64,000 nt of DNA from Veillonella tobetsuensis (GTDB lineage Bacteria > Bacillota > Negativicutes > Veillonellales > Veillonellaceae), in the NCBI RefSeq assembly GCF_001078375.1, contig NZ_BBXI01000003.1:1-64000 (forward strand), written 5' to 3'. A program made the translations under genes and the position numbers. The notes below the pieces were generated by a model, which ran no database searches, was not told where the DNA came from, and worked only from the letters and a program-made list of their open reading frames with translations. Below, one piece after another: positions 16,531 to 26,833 of this stretch (position 1 is the stretch's first letter; each line of letters opens with the position of its first letter).

Positions 16531-17979
16531 TTATTGCAATTTTTCTAGTAAAGCTTTGAAGTATACATATACACGTTCAACGGAAGGAAGGTGTACGCGC
16601 TCAATATTTGTGTGTGGACTAACGATTGTTGGACCAAAGCTAATCATTTCTGTATTAGGTAATACCTTTTTCAATAAACCACATTCGAGGCCTGCGTGAA
16701 CTGCACATACCTTAGCTGGTGTATCGGACATGCTATTGTAAAGAGAAATGGCTTGTTCCTCTAATCTAGAGCCTTTGTCGTATTCCCATGCTGGATAGCC
16801 GCCTGTACGAACTGCAGAAACGCCTAATGTATCAGCGAGAAGTAATAATTTTTTCGTTAAGTATTCTAAGCTATTTTCATTGGAACTACGAACAGATACG
16901 AGAATATCGATAGTGTGATTTGTTTCAGATACGATAGCTAGATTGTTTGATGTTTCCACGAGGTTTTCGATAGTTTGGCTCATGGAATGAACGCCGTCTT
17001 CTGCGATATAGAGGTAGGAAATCAATGCTTCAGATGTATCATCTGCATAGACTACTTCCGGTGTAGCAATATCTTCAACAACCAATGTAAGACCTGGATC
17101 TTTTACACCGAATTCATGTTGATATTGTTTTTCGTAGTATTTAAGTAATGTTTTGATTGCTGCTACATCTTCGCTGCGTACAGAGAGTGTAACAACTGCT
17201 TTAGATGGGATGGCATTGTGTTTTACACCGCCTGCAAAAGAGGCAATATTAATAGAATATTGTTTTTCTAAATCATATAAAACGCGTGCTAATACTTGGT
17301 TAGCATTAGCTCGTTGTTCAATGATTTCAATACCAGAATGGCCGCCTTTTAATCCTTGAACAGTAATGGAGAGACCTGCATCATAACCAGGTAAATTGTT
17401 TTCACGTAACAATGGAATAGATACGTGAACATGGCAACCACCAGCACAGCTTACGCAGAATTCATGTTCGACCTCTGTATCAAGGTTGATGAGGTAATCG
17501 CCTGTCACTTGGCCTTCTTGGATTGCTGCCGCACCGTCCATACCAGTTTCTTCGTTTGTGGTGAATAGTACTTGTAGAGGACCATGTTGTTGGTTTTTAT
17601 CTTCTAGTACCGCTAAAATCATGGCACCACCCATACCATTATCTGCACCAAGGGTAGTGTCATCAGCATGCATCCATTCACCTTCGATGATATTGGCAAT
17701 AGGGTCTTTTTCAAAATCATGATTTGAATCGTGACCTTTCACGCATACCATGTCAATGTGACCTTGTAATATAACAGTAGGACGATTTTCGTATCCTGGT
17801 GTAGCTGGTTTTTTGATGACTACATTAAACTCACTGTCTTGTGTAGCTTCAAGACCGAGGTTGTGAGCAAAATTAACGATATAATCGCTAATACCTTTTT
17901 CATTGCCAGATCCGCGTGGAATTTGGCTCATTTCTTTGAAAATTTCTAATACGCGTTTTGCTTGAACGATTGTGTCCAT
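16531..17979 (-). CDS. pepD: aminoacyl-histidine dipeptidase (M20 family)
   Basis: A 482-residue zinc dipeptidase. M20 marks: LQGHIDMVC, TTLGADNGMG, FTTNEETGMDGA and INLDTE, with a dimerisation domain (LKGGHSGIEI) and a C-terminal metal histidine in ISFGPTIVSPHTNIE. It hydrolyses dipeptides in the cytosol. The start at 17979 is chosen because GAGAGG lies upstream and the length then equals the PepD standard (~485); the longer frame to 18042 has no ribosome site. Monocistronic. Confidence 0.9.
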   Translation of the reverse strand: MDTIVQAKRVLEIFKEMSQIPRGSGNEKGISDYIVNFAHNLGLEATQDSEFNVVIKKPATPGYENRPTVILQGHIDMVCVKGHDSNHDFEKDPIANIIEGEWMHADDTTLGADNGMGGAMILAVLEDKNQQHGPLQVLFTTNEETGMDGAAAIQEGQVTGDYLINLDTEVEHEFCVSCAGGCHVHVSIPLLRENNLPGYDAGLSITVQGLKGGHSGIEIIEQRANANQVLARVLYDLEKQYSINIASFAGGVKHNAIPSKAVVTLSVRSEDVAAIKTLLKYYEKQYQHEFGVKDPGLTLVVEDIATPEVVYADDTSEALISYLYIAEDGVHSMSQTIENLVETSNNLAIVSETNHTIDILVSVRSSNENSLEYLTKKLLLLADTLGVSAVRTGGYPAWEYDKGSRLEEQAISLYNSMSDTPAKVCAVHAGLECGLLKKVLPNTEMISFGPTIVSPHTNIERVHLPSVERVYVYFKALLEKLQ

Positions 17980-18203
17980 TTTGTGCCTCTCATTCTGAAA
18001 CGATTCCCATATGATTTTATTGTCCAATATGGGATGGCTCATGTTTATTCATTAATTAATAAGTAAATATTATCTATAATATAGTTATATCATATGTAGT
18101 GTGAATAGAAAAGAAGCTGTATATGGTTTATAATAGTATCATGCGTAATGAATAACGAACGCGCTGTATTATATCCCTTTTATTTATGTAGGATGGTGAA
18201 AGT

Positions 18204-19655
18204 ATGCAACATGAACGTCGCAACATCAGTATGCTCATGGATCTCTATGAGATGACCATGGCTCATGGGTACTTTACGAAACAAGACAATACAGATCGCG
18301 TTGCCTTCGACGTATTTTACCGTCGTAATCCAGATCAAGGTGGTTTTGCTATCTTTGGTGGATTAGAACAAGTAGTAGAGTATATTTTGAATCTTCATTT
18401 TGATGATGAGGACATCGGGTATTTTAAATCGCTCAATCTATTTAGCGATGAGTTTTTAGAGTATTTACGTAATTTCAAATTTACTGGCGATGTATATGCT
18501 TTCAAAGAAGGCACTATTATATATCCTAACGAGCCGATTATGACCATTGTAGCTCCGCTTATTGATGCACAAATCGTTGAAACGGCGGTGCTGACGATGA
18601 TTAATCATCAGTCGCTTATTGCTACAAAGGCAAATCGTATTGTACGTGCTGCAGATGGACGTATTGTATCTGACTTTGGTGCCCGTCGTGCTCATAATGT
18701 AGACGCTGCTGTGTATGGTGCCCGTGCCGCTTATATTGGCGGTGTTCATGGTACCGCCACTGTATTAGCAGGTCAACAATTCGGAATTCCTGTTAACGGC
18801 ACCATGGCCCACAGTTGGGTTATGTACCATGATACAGAGTATGAAGCCTTCAAAGCCTATGCTGAGGTATATCCGGATAATCCCGTGTTTTTAGTGGATA
18901 CCTACGATGTGTTAAACTCAGGTATTCCCAATGCCATTAAGGTGGCCAAAGAGGTGTTGGAACCTCAAGGATATCGGTTGAAGGGTATTCGTTTAGATTC
19001 TGGTGACTTAGCATACCTTGCAAAGCATGCTCGTCATATGCTCGATGAAGCAGGCATGGAAGATTGTAAAATTATGGCTTCTAATAGTCTCGATGAATAT
19101 ACGATTACATCCCTCCTATATCAAGGTGGCCCAATCGATATTTTCGGTGTAGGAGAACGCCTGATTACATCGAAAACAGATCCTGTTTTTGGGGCTGTTT
19201 ATAAGATTGCTGGCATACAAAAGCAAGGTGAGTGGGAGCCGCGTATTAAGATTTCTGAGTCCGTTACAAAAATCACGAACCCAGGCCTAAAAAAGGTGTA
19301 TCGCGTATATAGTGAAGAAGGAAAGGCCATTGCAGAATTGTTGACCTTACCTCATGAGGTTCCGTCTACGAACTCACCATATCGCTATATAGATCCTGAA
19401 AAGCCTTGGAAGGAATTATACTTTGAAAATTGTACATTTAAAGATATGCAGGAATTAGTTATTAAAGATGGTGAACAAGTTGTGGCGTCGCCATCCTTAG
19501 AAGCCATTCGTAGCTATGTACAATATCAATTAGAGAATGAAATTTGGGAAGAAGAACAACGATTTGAAAACCCACATAGACACTATCTAGATATGAGCCC
19601 TGAGTATTATCACATGAAGATGGACTTGTTAAATCGTATTGGCCGTAAAAAATAG
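18204..19655 (+). CDS. pncB: nicotinate phosphoribosyltransferase
   Basis: A 483-residue enzyme that makes nicotinate mononucleotide in NAD salvage. Marks: LMDLYEMTMAHGYF near the N-terminus, VSDFGARRAHNVDAAV, the catalytic His in GTMAHSWVM, and LDSGDLAYLAK with VGERLITSK forming the phosphate-binding barrel. It lies 8 bases before nadE, so both form an NAD salvage operon together with the asparaginase gene. Confidence 0.92.
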   Translation: MQHERRNISMLMDLYEMTMAHGYFTKQDNTDRVAFDVFYRRNPDQGGFAIFGGLEQVVEYILNLHFDDEDIGYFKSLNLFSDEFLEYLRNFKFTGDVYAFKEGTIIYPNEPIMTIVAPLIDAQIVETAVLTMINHQSLIATKANRIVRAADGRIVSDFGARRAHNVDAAVYGARAAYIGGVHGTATVLAGQQFGIPVNGTMAHSWVMYHDTEYEAFKAYAEVYPDNPVFLVDTYDVLNSGIPNAIKVAKEVLEPQGYRLKGIRLDSGDLAYLAKHARHMLDEAGMEDCKIMASNSLDEYTITSLLYQGGPIDIFGVGERLITSKTDPVFGAVYKIAGIQKQGEWEPRIKISESVTKITNPGLKKVYRVYSEEGKAIAELLTLPHEVPSTNSPYRYIDPEKPWKELYFENCTFKDMQELVIKDGEQVVASPSLEAIRSYVQYQLENEIWEEEQRFENPHRHYLDMSPEYYHMKMDLLNRIGRKK

Positions 19656-19663
19656 GAGGCTTT

Positions 19664-20434
19664 ATGCTTACAAATCCAGAGAAAACAAGAGCGGAATTAG
19701 TAACTTGGATTCGAGATTATTTTGCTGAAAATGGACCGATCTGTTCGGCTGTTATAGGTATCTCTGGCGGCAAAGACTCCACTATTGTGGCTGCTCTTTG
19801 TAAAGAGGCTCTCGGCGCTGAACGTGTCGTTGGGGTTCTTATGCCCAATGATGTACAATCGGATATAGATGATGCAAAGGCTGTTGTAAAGCATCTTGGT
19901 ATTCCTTATATGATTGTTAATATTGGCAATGCCTATTGCGCATTGACAGAAGCTATTGTACAAGGGGAGGGTTTCTTCCGTGTGACTGGTCGAAACGATT
20001 TGGCTCGTGATGCAGAAATTAATACGCCACCACGCCTTCGGATGGCAACCTTGTATGCAGTGGGGCAAAACTTGCCAAATGGTGCGCGTGTTGCGAATAC
20101 TTGTAATGGATCCGAAGATTATGTAGGTTATTCTACAAAGTTTGGCGATGCAGCAGGCGATTTCAGTCCATTAGCACAACTCGTGGTGGAAGAGGTCCGT
20201 CAAATTGGACGTTTACTAGATATTCCACGTCATTTAGTGGAAAAGATTCCCAGTGATGGTCTCAGTGGTCAATCGGATGAGGACAAATTAGGATTTACTT
20301 ATGCCGTTCTCGATCGGTACATTCGGACGGGCGAAATTGATGATGTAAAAACGAAGGAACGCATTGATTACTTGCAACGTATTAATCGCCATAAATTAGA
20401 ATTGATGCCTTCTTTTACACCATCTAAATTATAA
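19664..20434 (+). CDS. nadE: NH3-dependent NAD+ synthetase
   Basis: A 256-residue ATP pyrophosphatase with the SGGKDST P-loop at about residue 34, then NTCNGSEDYVGYSTKFGDAAGDFSP and PSDGLSGQSDEDKLGF, hallmarks of bacterial NadE. No glutaminase domain, so it uses ammonia. The next gene is an asparaginase, which releases ammonia; the coupling is suggestive but not proven. GGAGG ribosome site. Confidence 0.92.
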   Translation: MLTNPEKTRAELVTWIRDYFAENGPICSAVIGISGGKDSTIVAALCKEALGAERVVGVLMPNDVQSDIDDAKAVVKHLGIPYMIVNIGNAYCALTEAIVQGEGFFRVTGRNDLARDAEINTPPRLRMATLYAVGQNLPNGARVANTCNGSEDYVGYSTKFGDAAGDFSPLAQLVVEEVRQIGRLLDIPRHLVEKIPSDGLSGQSDEDKLGFTYAVLDRYIRTGEIDDVKTKERIDYLQRINRHKLELMPSFTPSKL

Positions 20435-20453
20435 TTATTATGTGGAGGATATG

Positions 20454-21431
20454 ATGACAAAAAAAATTGCAATTATCGGTACTGGTGGCACTATTGCGGG
20501 ACAAGGTGCTTCAGATACAGATTTGACAGGCTACACAGCAGGCGTATTACCCTTGGAAGACATCATCTCCTCTGTGCCTGGTGTTAGAGAATATGGCCCG
20601 TTTGTATGTAATCAGTTCGCTAATATTGAAAGCTCTGATATTTCCCTATTTCAATGGGTGAGATTATCTAAATTAGTACAAAAATGTGTAGATAATGATG
20701 ATATTGAAGGCGTTGTAATTACACATGGTACAGATAGCATGGAGGAAACTGCATATTTCTTACATCTTACGGTACATACAGATAAGCCAATTGTTATTAC
20801 TGGCTCCATGCGTCCCGCCGGTGCGGTGAGCGCAGATGGTCCTATTAATTTGTTGCAAGCAATCCAAGTAGCCCGTACACCAGCCTCTTATAATAAGGGG
20901 GTACTAGTCGTTCTCAATGGCTATATCGATGGTGCTCGGGACGTGACAAAGATGAATACTACTAATGTGGCGACCTTCGGTAGTCCCAATTCTGGCCCCC
21001 TTGGTATCGTACAAGATGGTGTGGCCCATTATTACACAAGCCCATTGCGCAAGCATACTATGGCATCAGAGTTTGGATTACCAGCGGATGACGATTTGCC
21101 GCGTGTAGAAATCTTGACCTGTTATGCGGGCATAGAAGAAATTGTGGGGCTTGCTATTGTAGCCACAAACCCGGCAGGCTTAGTTTTAACTGGTCTAGGT
21201 CATGGTACAATTCCACAAACTATTCGTAAGGTAACATCTAATTTGCCAATACCGGTTGTGAGAGCATCACGTACGGGAAGCGGTATTGTTTCTAAAGTTC
21301 CACAAGATAAGGACGCAGGTTATTTTGTGAGTGATAGTTTATCACCACAAAAAGCACGTATCTTATTGATGCTAGCATTACAAAAAGAACGTACATGTAA
21401 AGACTTGGAGAGAATTTTCCAAGAGTATTAA
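20454..21431 (+). CDS. ansA: L-asparaginase (cytosolic type)
   Basis: A 325-residue asparaginase. First catalytic Thr in GTGGTIAG; second motif VVITHGTDSMEETAY, then VVLNGYIDGARDVTKM. No signal peptide, so cytosolic. The start at 20454 is chosen because GGAGG ends 5 bases upstream; a GTG at 20442 and ATG at 20451 are alternatives. Lies 19 bases after nadE and probably shares its transcript; a terminator follows. Confidence 0.88.
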   Translation: MTKKIAIIGTGGTIAGQGASDTDLTGYTAGVLPLEDIISSVPGVREYGPFVCNQFANIESSDISLFQWVRLSKLVQKCVDNDDIEGVVITHGTDSMEETAYFLHLTVHTDKPIVITGSMRPAGAVSADGPINLLQAIQVARTPASYNKGVLVVLNGYIDGARDVTKMNTTNVATFGSPNSGPLGIVQDGVAHYYTSPLRKHTMASEFGLPADDDLPRVEILTCYAGIEEIVGLAIVATNPAGLVLTGLGHGTIPQTIRKVTSNLPIPVVRASRTGSGIVSKVPQDKDAGYFVSDSLSPQKARILLMLALQKERTCKDLERIFQEY

Positions 21432-21509
21432 GCCTAATAGAACATTTCTGAGCATATTAAGATAATAGAGCATTTCTACATAATAATGTAACTATGTAGG
21501 CTGAATAAA

Positions 21510-21548
21510 AAAGAACCTTTGTTGTAAGTTTTTACGCAAAGGTTCTTT
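21510..21548. terminator. terminator after the NAD-salvage/asparaginase operon
   Basis: AAAGAACCTTTG pairs with CAAAGGTTCTTT around a 15-base loop; usable from both strands, as cbiZ converges. Confidence 0.7.
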
Positions 21549-21580
21549 CGTTATTTTGGGCAATTAATCAACATAGGTAA

Positions 21581-22360
21581 TTAATCATCAAATTCTATAG
21601 CTAGTGTTAATGCACGTTGTACGCCGATGTATACGGCCTTGGCTAATGTGTCGCCAAATAGGGAATAGGATCCAGCGTCTGTTAATAGGTCGCCATTTGT
21701 ATCAATGGTTAATACAATACCATCTGTAGCTGTACCGGTAGCAGAAGTATGCACTTCTTTAGCTAAACTATGGTCTACGTTTATATTGTATTTTTGAACT
21801 TCATCTGTACTTTCCACTTGCCAATTTTGTAGCGCTGCCGTTTTAGCTTCAGTAATCGTCATGATGGCCTTTACCATAGCACTATCTGTTAAGGCCTTGT
21901 TAGTAAACACGAGGATGTTAATCGTACCAGGTGTATGGAATTCTCCATTTCTTTCCTCGTAGCAATAACCAGTACCTGCACGATGAGCCGTTTTATTATA
22001 TCCACCAGTAATGATGGTTTCAACAATCGTATCGCTTTCTTGTACTATGGTGTAGGCGTGAAGGGAAATGGTAGCAGATGTTAACAGAGCTGTGCTGAAA
22101 TGAACGGGCACATCGATATGTTCAAATTCTTGAGCTAAATAATTTGCCACAGAACCACCAGGCAAATCTTTTTCCGTTTCGATATGATAGGTTAATTGTT
22201 GGTTGCGAACCCCTAAGGTATGGTGAAAGCCTCCATTGAGCTGACCACTGCTCAAGGAATAGTGGATATCGTCAAAGAGTACTGTCACAGAAGATGTTTC
22301 TTTTATAATATGACCGCCAGTTACCAGTTCATCTGGCGCTGTATATGGATTGTTAGGCAT
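21581..22360 (-). CDS. cbiZ: adenosylcobinamide amidohydrolase
   Basis: A 259-residue protein that fits the CbiZ family: SLSSGQLNGGFHHTLGVRNQ near residue 35, then AGTGYC, TINILVFTNKALTDSAMVKAI, TEAKTAALQ, and TGTATDGIVL near residue 200. CbiZ removes the aminopropanol arm of adenosylcobinamide so that salvaged corrinoids can re-enter cobalamin synthesis. Monocistronic, with GGGAG upstream. No cobalamin riboswitch was recognised in front of it. Confidence 0.8.
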   Translation of the reverse strand: MPNNPYTAPDELVTGGHIIKETSSVTVLFDDIHYSLSSGQLNGGFHHTLGVRNQQLTYHIETEKDLPGGSVANYLAQEFEHIDVPVHFSTALLTSATISLHAYTIVQESDTIVETIITGGYNKTAHRAGTGYCYEERNGEFHTPGTINILVFTNKALTDSAMVKAIMTITEAKTAALQNWQVESTDEVQKYNINVDHSLAKEVHTSATGTATDGIVLTIDTNGDLLTDAGSYSLFGDTLAKAVYIGVQRALTLAIEFDD

Positions 22361-22532
22361 ATAGGACTCCCTAGTTTTTCATTGTTAGATATAGCATATA
22401 AAGTTATAATAAAAGGTAACAATTTATTATCTTCATATGTGATGTTTATAATATGTAATATTTATATGTGAAATTATATCATATGTTTACCATAGAATTG
22501 AGTAAATTACTTTAAGAAAGATGGAGGCTTAT

Positions 22533-23444
22533 ATGTATGAGTTTTTAGCATCTGCTTCAGAGCTATTATTTAAAGATGCGAATGTACTATTAAAATTACG
22601 GGAATGGTTTTTTAGCCAAGCCGGCAATATTTTGCTTGCTCTTATTATATTTTTGGTAGGCCGCTATATTATTCGGTGGATTAAAAACGTTGCTGTTCGT
22701 GTTATGACACGGGCCAACTATGATACTGCTGCAATGGGCTTTGTATCTCAAATTATTAATTATGTATTGCTTGTAGGTTTATTATTAATCTGTCTTAATC
22801 AAGTTGGTGTTCCTACAACATCCTTTGTAGCAGCTTTCGGTGCTTTTGGTTTAGGTATTGGCTTAGCATTACAAAATAATCTAGCGAACTTAGCATCAGG
22901 ATTATTGATCTTAATATTCAAACCATTTCGTGCTGGACACTATATTGAGGTTGGGGACATTATGGGTAGCGTTACATCCATACAGTTTATGAATACCATT
23001 ATCACTACAAAGGATCAGAAACGGGTGTACATACCAAATTCGATTCTTACATCTCAATCAGTAACGAATTATTCCTATATGACTGAACGAATGATTCCGT
23101 TTGTTTTTGATATTGGCTATAACAATGATCATCATGAAGCGATTAGAATTTTAAAGGACGTTTTTGCCAAGGATAAACGTATTCTAAATGCTAAATATAT
23201 GGAGATTGGTATTTCTGAATTTGGTGATAACTCTGTGCGTATTTCTGCGTTTGCAGAAGTTAAAACTAGTCAGTTTCTTGATGTTCGATATAGTATTATG
23301 TCCGATGTGAAAGATGCCTTTGATAAGCATGGTATAGATATTCCATATCCACAACGTGTTGTATATATACAAAACGCAGATACTTCTACAGGTGAAATTA
23401 AAGGTACTAAGAAAAAAGTAACTACCACGAATCAAGAAAGCTGA
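22533..23444 (+). CDS. MscS-family mechanosensitive channel
   Basis: A 303-residue small-conductance channel with three N-terminal helices. The pore helix carries the glycine/alanine pattern AAFGAFGLGIGLALQNNLANLASGLLI, followed by the beta domain (GDIMGSVTSIQFMNTII...VYIPNSIL). Releases solutes on osmotic down-shock. The start at 22533 is chosen because GGAGG lies 5 bases before it; an ATG at 22521 lacks a site. Confidence 0.88.
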   Translation: MYEFLASASELLFKDANVLLKLREWFFSQAGNILLALIIFLVGRYIIRWIKNVAVRVMTRANYDTAAMGFVSQIINYVLLVGLLLICLNQVGVPTTSFVAAFGAFGLGIGLALQNNLANLASGLLILIFKPFRAGHYIEVGDIMGSVTSIQFMNTIITTKDQKRVYIPNSILTSQSVTNYSYMTERMIPFVFDIGYNNDHHEAIRILKDVFAKDKRILNAKYMEIGISEFGDNSVRISAFAEVKTSQFLDVRYSIMSDVKDAFDKHGIDIPYPQRVVYIQNADTSTGEIKGTKKKVTTTNQES

Positions 23445-23489
23445 TAAATCATGAAATTACAAGTTAATAATATGTAGAAAGAGATTGAT

Positions 23490-24344
23490 ATGAGAGATTT
23501 AATAATGCATAGGCACTTAGTGTGGCAACGATTTATATTGGCGTTAGCTTTCATAGGTGCTATGATTCTAGGTACTGTTGCTCATGGTGCTGCACCTACG
23601 CCTCCATCTACCATTGGTGAAGCAGTGGTACTCATTGATGCAGATACAAAGGAAATTTTATTTGCTAAGAATCCCGATAAATGGATGCATCCTGCCAGTA
23701 CAACTAAGATGGTAACGTTGCTAACCGCTCTAGAATTGAAGGGAACGCAATTAGATGAATTGGCTACGATTAGCCCATATGCGACGAGCATGGAGGAATC
23801 TAATTTAGGTATACAAGTGGGGGACCAAATTACCTTAGAAGGTGTTCTAGAAGGTATGATGGTGGCCAGTGGCAATGATGCGGCTGTGGTAATTGCTGAA
23901 AATGTAAGTGGTTCTGTAGCTAATTTTTCTAAAGATATGAATCGCGTAGCCGCAAAGGCGGGTGCTAAAAATAGTGTGTTTTTAAATCCTCATGGATTAA
24001 CACAAATGGGGCATCATTCAACGGCACGTGATTTGGCATTGATTGCTGCCTATGGTATGAAGTACCAAATGTTCCGCGATAAGGTAGCCAATGATTACTA
24101 TAAGGTGCCTTATCAAAATCGAAAGCCTGAAACAATTCGCACAACAAATCACTTTATTCGAAACAAATACCCTGGTGCTAATGGTTTGAAAACAGGTTTT
24201 ACCAATGCGGCAGGGGAGTGTTTAATTGCATCGGCAACGCGTAAAGGGCATACCATGATTATCGTTATGCTCAATGATGATAATCGTTGGGAAGAGGCGG
24301 TGCAATTCTTAGATTATGGATTTAAGCTACGCGGTGTTATTTAA
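23490..24344 (+). CDS. D-alanyl-D-alanine carboxypeptidase (S11, DacF-like)
   Basis: A 284-residue low-molecular-weight penicillin-binding protein with a signal sequence (about residues 12-34, ending AHGAAP). The serine peptidase triad of motifs is present: STTK, SGND and KTGFT. It trims the terminal D-Ala of peptidoglycan stem peptides in the periplasm. Shorter than DacA/DacC types and lacking the C-terminal amphipathic anchor, as in compact S11 proteins. Confidence 0.88.
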   Translation: MRDLIMHRHLVWQRFILALAFIGAMILGTVAHGAAPTPPSTIGEAVVLIDADTKEILFAKNPDKWMHPASTTKMVTLLTALELKGTQLDELATISPYATSMEESNLGIQVGDQITLEGVLEGMMVASGNDAAVVIAENVSGSVANFSKDMNRVAAKAGAKNSVFLNPHGLTQMGHHSTARDLALIAAYGMKYQMFRDKVANDYYKVPYQNRKPETIRTTNHFIRNKYPGANGLKTGFTNAAGECLIASATRKGHTMIIVMLNDDNRWEEAVQFLDYGFKLRGVI

Positions 24345-24422
24345 TATAACTATAATTTGACTATACAAATAATATAAAGGGTCCTACCTGGTGGTGGGAC
24401 CTTCAGTGTAAGGGGGATATGT

Positions 24423-25010
24423 ATGAGTTCATTTTTTGCTTTTTTAAAACGGATGCGATTTATCAATCGTTGGAGTTTGATGCGCAATACAGAAACAGAA
24501 AATATTCAGGAGCACAGCCTTGAAGTAGCCATGGTAGCTCATAATTTGGCGGCTCTAAAAAATGAATATTTTGGTGGGAATCTTGATGTTAATAAGGTGG
24601 CTGTTATCGCTATGTATCATGAAGTCAGTGAAATTTTTACGGGAGATATGCCAACGCCTATTAAATATTTTGATCCAAAGCTGCGTTCTTTATATGGTGA
24701 GGTAGAAACCTTAGCACAAGAAAAAATGTTAAGTACCTTACCAAAACGATTGCAAGCCATATACAAGCCGTATATTGTGGATGCTGAAACGTTGCCTGAA
24801 TGGCCCATTGTGAAAGCAGCTGATACATTATCTGCGTATATGAAATGTGTCAATGAATTACATGCGGGCAATGATGAATTCAAGGAGGCCCACGATACGA
24901 TTTTAGCTAAATTAGAATCCCTCAATATGCCGGAGGTAGATATGTTCATCGAAGAATATGTGCCAGCACTCAGTCAATCATTAGATCAATTGAACTATTA
25001 CAAAATATAA
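24423..25010 (+). CDS. yfbR: 5'-deoxynucleotidase, HD domain
   Basis: A 195-residue HD phosphohydrolase of the YfbR family. RMRFINRWSLMRNTETENIQEHSLEVAMVAH carries the first metal His; AMYHEVSEIFTGDMPTPIKY the HE/D pair; VKAADTLSAYMKC the last Asp. Hydrolyses 5'-deoxynucleoside monophosphates. Its stop is 15 bases from the convergent QueG-like gene. Confidence 0.87.
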   Translation: MSSFFAFLKRMRFINRWSLMRNTETENIQEHSLEVAMVAHNLAALKNEYFGGNLDVNKVAVIAMYHEVSEIFTGDMPTPIKYFDPKLRSLYGEVETLAQEKMLSTLPKRLQAIYKPYIVDAETLPEWPIVKAADTLSAYMKCVNELHAGNDEFKEAHDTILAKLESLNMPEVDMFIEEYVPALSQSLDQLNYYKI

Positions 25011-25024
25011 TATAAGTGGAGCGA

Positions 25025-25918
25025 TTATTTTTGCTGTAAAGTTTTTGAGTTAATATATTTATTGTTTCGTATTAATATCTTTTTTCCTCTCCACGAAAAG
25101 GCACGATGACCATATTTGGCTTTGAATTCTTTATTACTTATTGATTCCAATTCCTCGATGTCTACATAAGGCTCAATGGATTGGAACTCAACAATTGGTG
25201 TTGTAGGTAGATCTTTATTATGAGGACATACCTCTTGGCACAAATCACAACCAAATGCTAAAGGTGATTTCCCGACGATCGATTGCTCATCATCGGTGAG
25301 GTCACCTTTTTTTTGTGTTAAATAGCTTTTACAGGTGTCATATTTAAACTCGTTGTGGTCTAAACATTTTCCAAGACATGCTGAGATGCAGCGGTTACAG
25401 CCTAGACAGGTTTCTGTCATAGGCGTGTTTGGCTCAAATTCAAGGGTGGTAAGTACGGTGCCGATGACAATGTAGGAGCCCCAGATTGGGTTGATAAAAC
25501 ACTTATTTTTCCCATAAAACCCCAGCCCAGCTAGATATGCCATGTATCGGTCGGCTAATGGGCTTGTATCGCAATGAATGGAAAATAATTCACTAGGATT
25601 TGTAGAGGACAGTTCGTCCACGAGGCGTTGTAAATAGTCTGTCACCACGAGATGATAATCGGTAGCCCACGTATAGCGTGCAAGATTTGTTGCACCGCTG
25701 TAAGGTACATGGTATGGAAATAAACATACGATAGCACTGCGCGGAATAAAATCAGGCGTTCCCATTAGTCGCTCATCTAAGTCCGCAGCCGTAAATGGGC
25801 ATGGATTGGATTCACACAGAATTTGCCGTGCCTCGTTCGGGAGTGGCCAAGAGGTGGTACCCACTACGGGTATATGTAATTGTTTGCAAACTTCTTGTAA
25901 TTTTATATTGTTTGTCAT
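25025..25918 (-). CDS. queG: QueG-like epoxyqueuosine reductase
   Basis: A 297-residue iron-sulfur protein. DTSPLADRYMAYLAGLGFYGKNK corresponds to the QueG active-site region with its Asp; two 4Fe-4S motifs follow, CLGCNRCISACLGKC and FGCDLCQEVCPHN. QueG reduces epoxyqueuosine in tRNA to queuosine with a cobalamin cofactor, which fits CbiZ nearby. It is shorter than most QueG proteins and has Leu in place of the usual Pro after the fourth cysteine, so a related reductase is possible. Confidence 0.65.
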   Translation of the reverse strand: MTNNIKLQEVCKQLHIPVVGTTSWPLPNEARQILCESNPCPFTAADLDERLMGTPDFIPRSAIVCLFPYHVPYSGATNLARYTWATDYHLVVTDYLQRLVDELSSTNPSELFSIHCDTSPLADRYMAYLAGLGFYGKNKCFINPIWGSYIVIGTVLTTLEFEPNTPMTETCLGCNRCISACLGKCLDHNEFKYDTCKSYLTQKKGDLTDDEQSIVGKSPLAFGCDLCQEVCPHNKDLPTTPIVEFQSIEPYVDIEELESISNKEFKAKYGHRAFSWRGKKILIRNNKYINSKTLQQK

Positions 25919-26050
25919 AGATTTACGATGTAATAGTTGTTACAATTAAAGTATATAAGTATATGAATTAATAGGTCTTGAAATAGGACCATATATAGTT
26001 GATGTATTAAGATAATTATTGTTTTTAGTATACCATTGTGAGGATAGAAT

Positions 26051-26833
26051 ATGTTAGCTTTTTTGAAAGTATTACAACCGAAGACGGTGGAAGAGGCCTA
26101 TGAATTAGCCATAAAAAATAAAACAGCGCCTATGCTTGCGGGGGGGTGCTGGTTGCGCTTAGGTCGTCGCACTTGGCCCGCTGTAATCGACATGTCAGGA
26201 TTAAATTTAAGATATGTTCGTGAAGAAGATAATGAATTTGTCATCGGTGCTATGGCTACTCAGGGCGATGTGGAACGCTTTGAACCATTACAAACATTTT
26301 GCGGTGGTGCGGTTGTGCGAGGTATCAAGGAAATTCTAGGCGTACAGTTTAGAAATATGGCGACTATGGGGGGATCTGTAGCTAGTAAGTTTGGTTTTTC
26401 AGATATAATCCCTGCTTTGCTTGCGGTTCATGCAGACATCGTAACTTATAAGGGTGGTCGTATGTCTATGCAAGAGTATATGAATTATCGAGAAAAGGAT
26501 ATTTTAGTAGAAATCCGTATACCAAATCATGAGGTACCGGTTGCTATTGAAGCATTGCGTATTTCTCGCGGAGATTTCCCGTATTTAACTGGTTCTATTC
26601 GTCATGATGACACGGGGTATAAAATCTATATTGGGACTCGTCCTGGGGCACCACAACTGGCGGTGAAAGCAAGTGCTTTGCTTTCAGAAAAAGGATTAGC
26701 AGCATTGGATGAAGCGGCCCAAATCGCATCAGAGGAATTGGTGTTCCAAAAAAATTCTCATGCATCGAAGGAATATCGTATGGAGATGGCTAAAGCCATG
26801 GTTCGTCGCTTGGTTAAGGAGGTGGCACAATAA
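26051..26833 (+). CDS. xanthine dehydrogenase-type FAD subunit
   Basis: A 260-residue FAD-binding subunit of the molybdenum hydroxylase family. The N-terminal PKTVEEAYELAIKN...LAGGCWLRLG and the central FRNMATMGGSVASKFGFSDIIPALLA are the two FAD contacts; a CO-dehydrogenase-flavoprotein C-terminal domain follows. Passes electrons from the iron-sulfur subunit to FAD. First gene of an eight-gene molybdenum/selenium hydroxylase operon; overlaps the next gene by one base. Confidence 0.87.
   Translation: MLAFLKVLQPKTVEEAYELAIKNKTAPMLAGGCWLRLGRRTWPAVIDMSGLNLRYVREEDNEFVIGAMATQGDVERFEPLQTFCGGAVVRGIKEILGVQFRNMATMGGSVASKFGFSDIIPALLAVHADIVTYKGGRMSMQEYMNYREKDILVEIRIPNHEVPVAIEALRISRGDFPYLTGSIRHDDTGYKIYIGTRPGAPQLAVKASALLSEKGLAALDEAAQIASEELVFQKNSHASKEYRMEMAKAMVRRLVKEVAQ

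Noticed and set aside
24378-24412. Terminator between the carboxypeptidase and yfbR genes
   Set aside because: GGGTCCTACC/GGTGGGACC pairs only imperfectly and has no T run, so I leave it out of the features.
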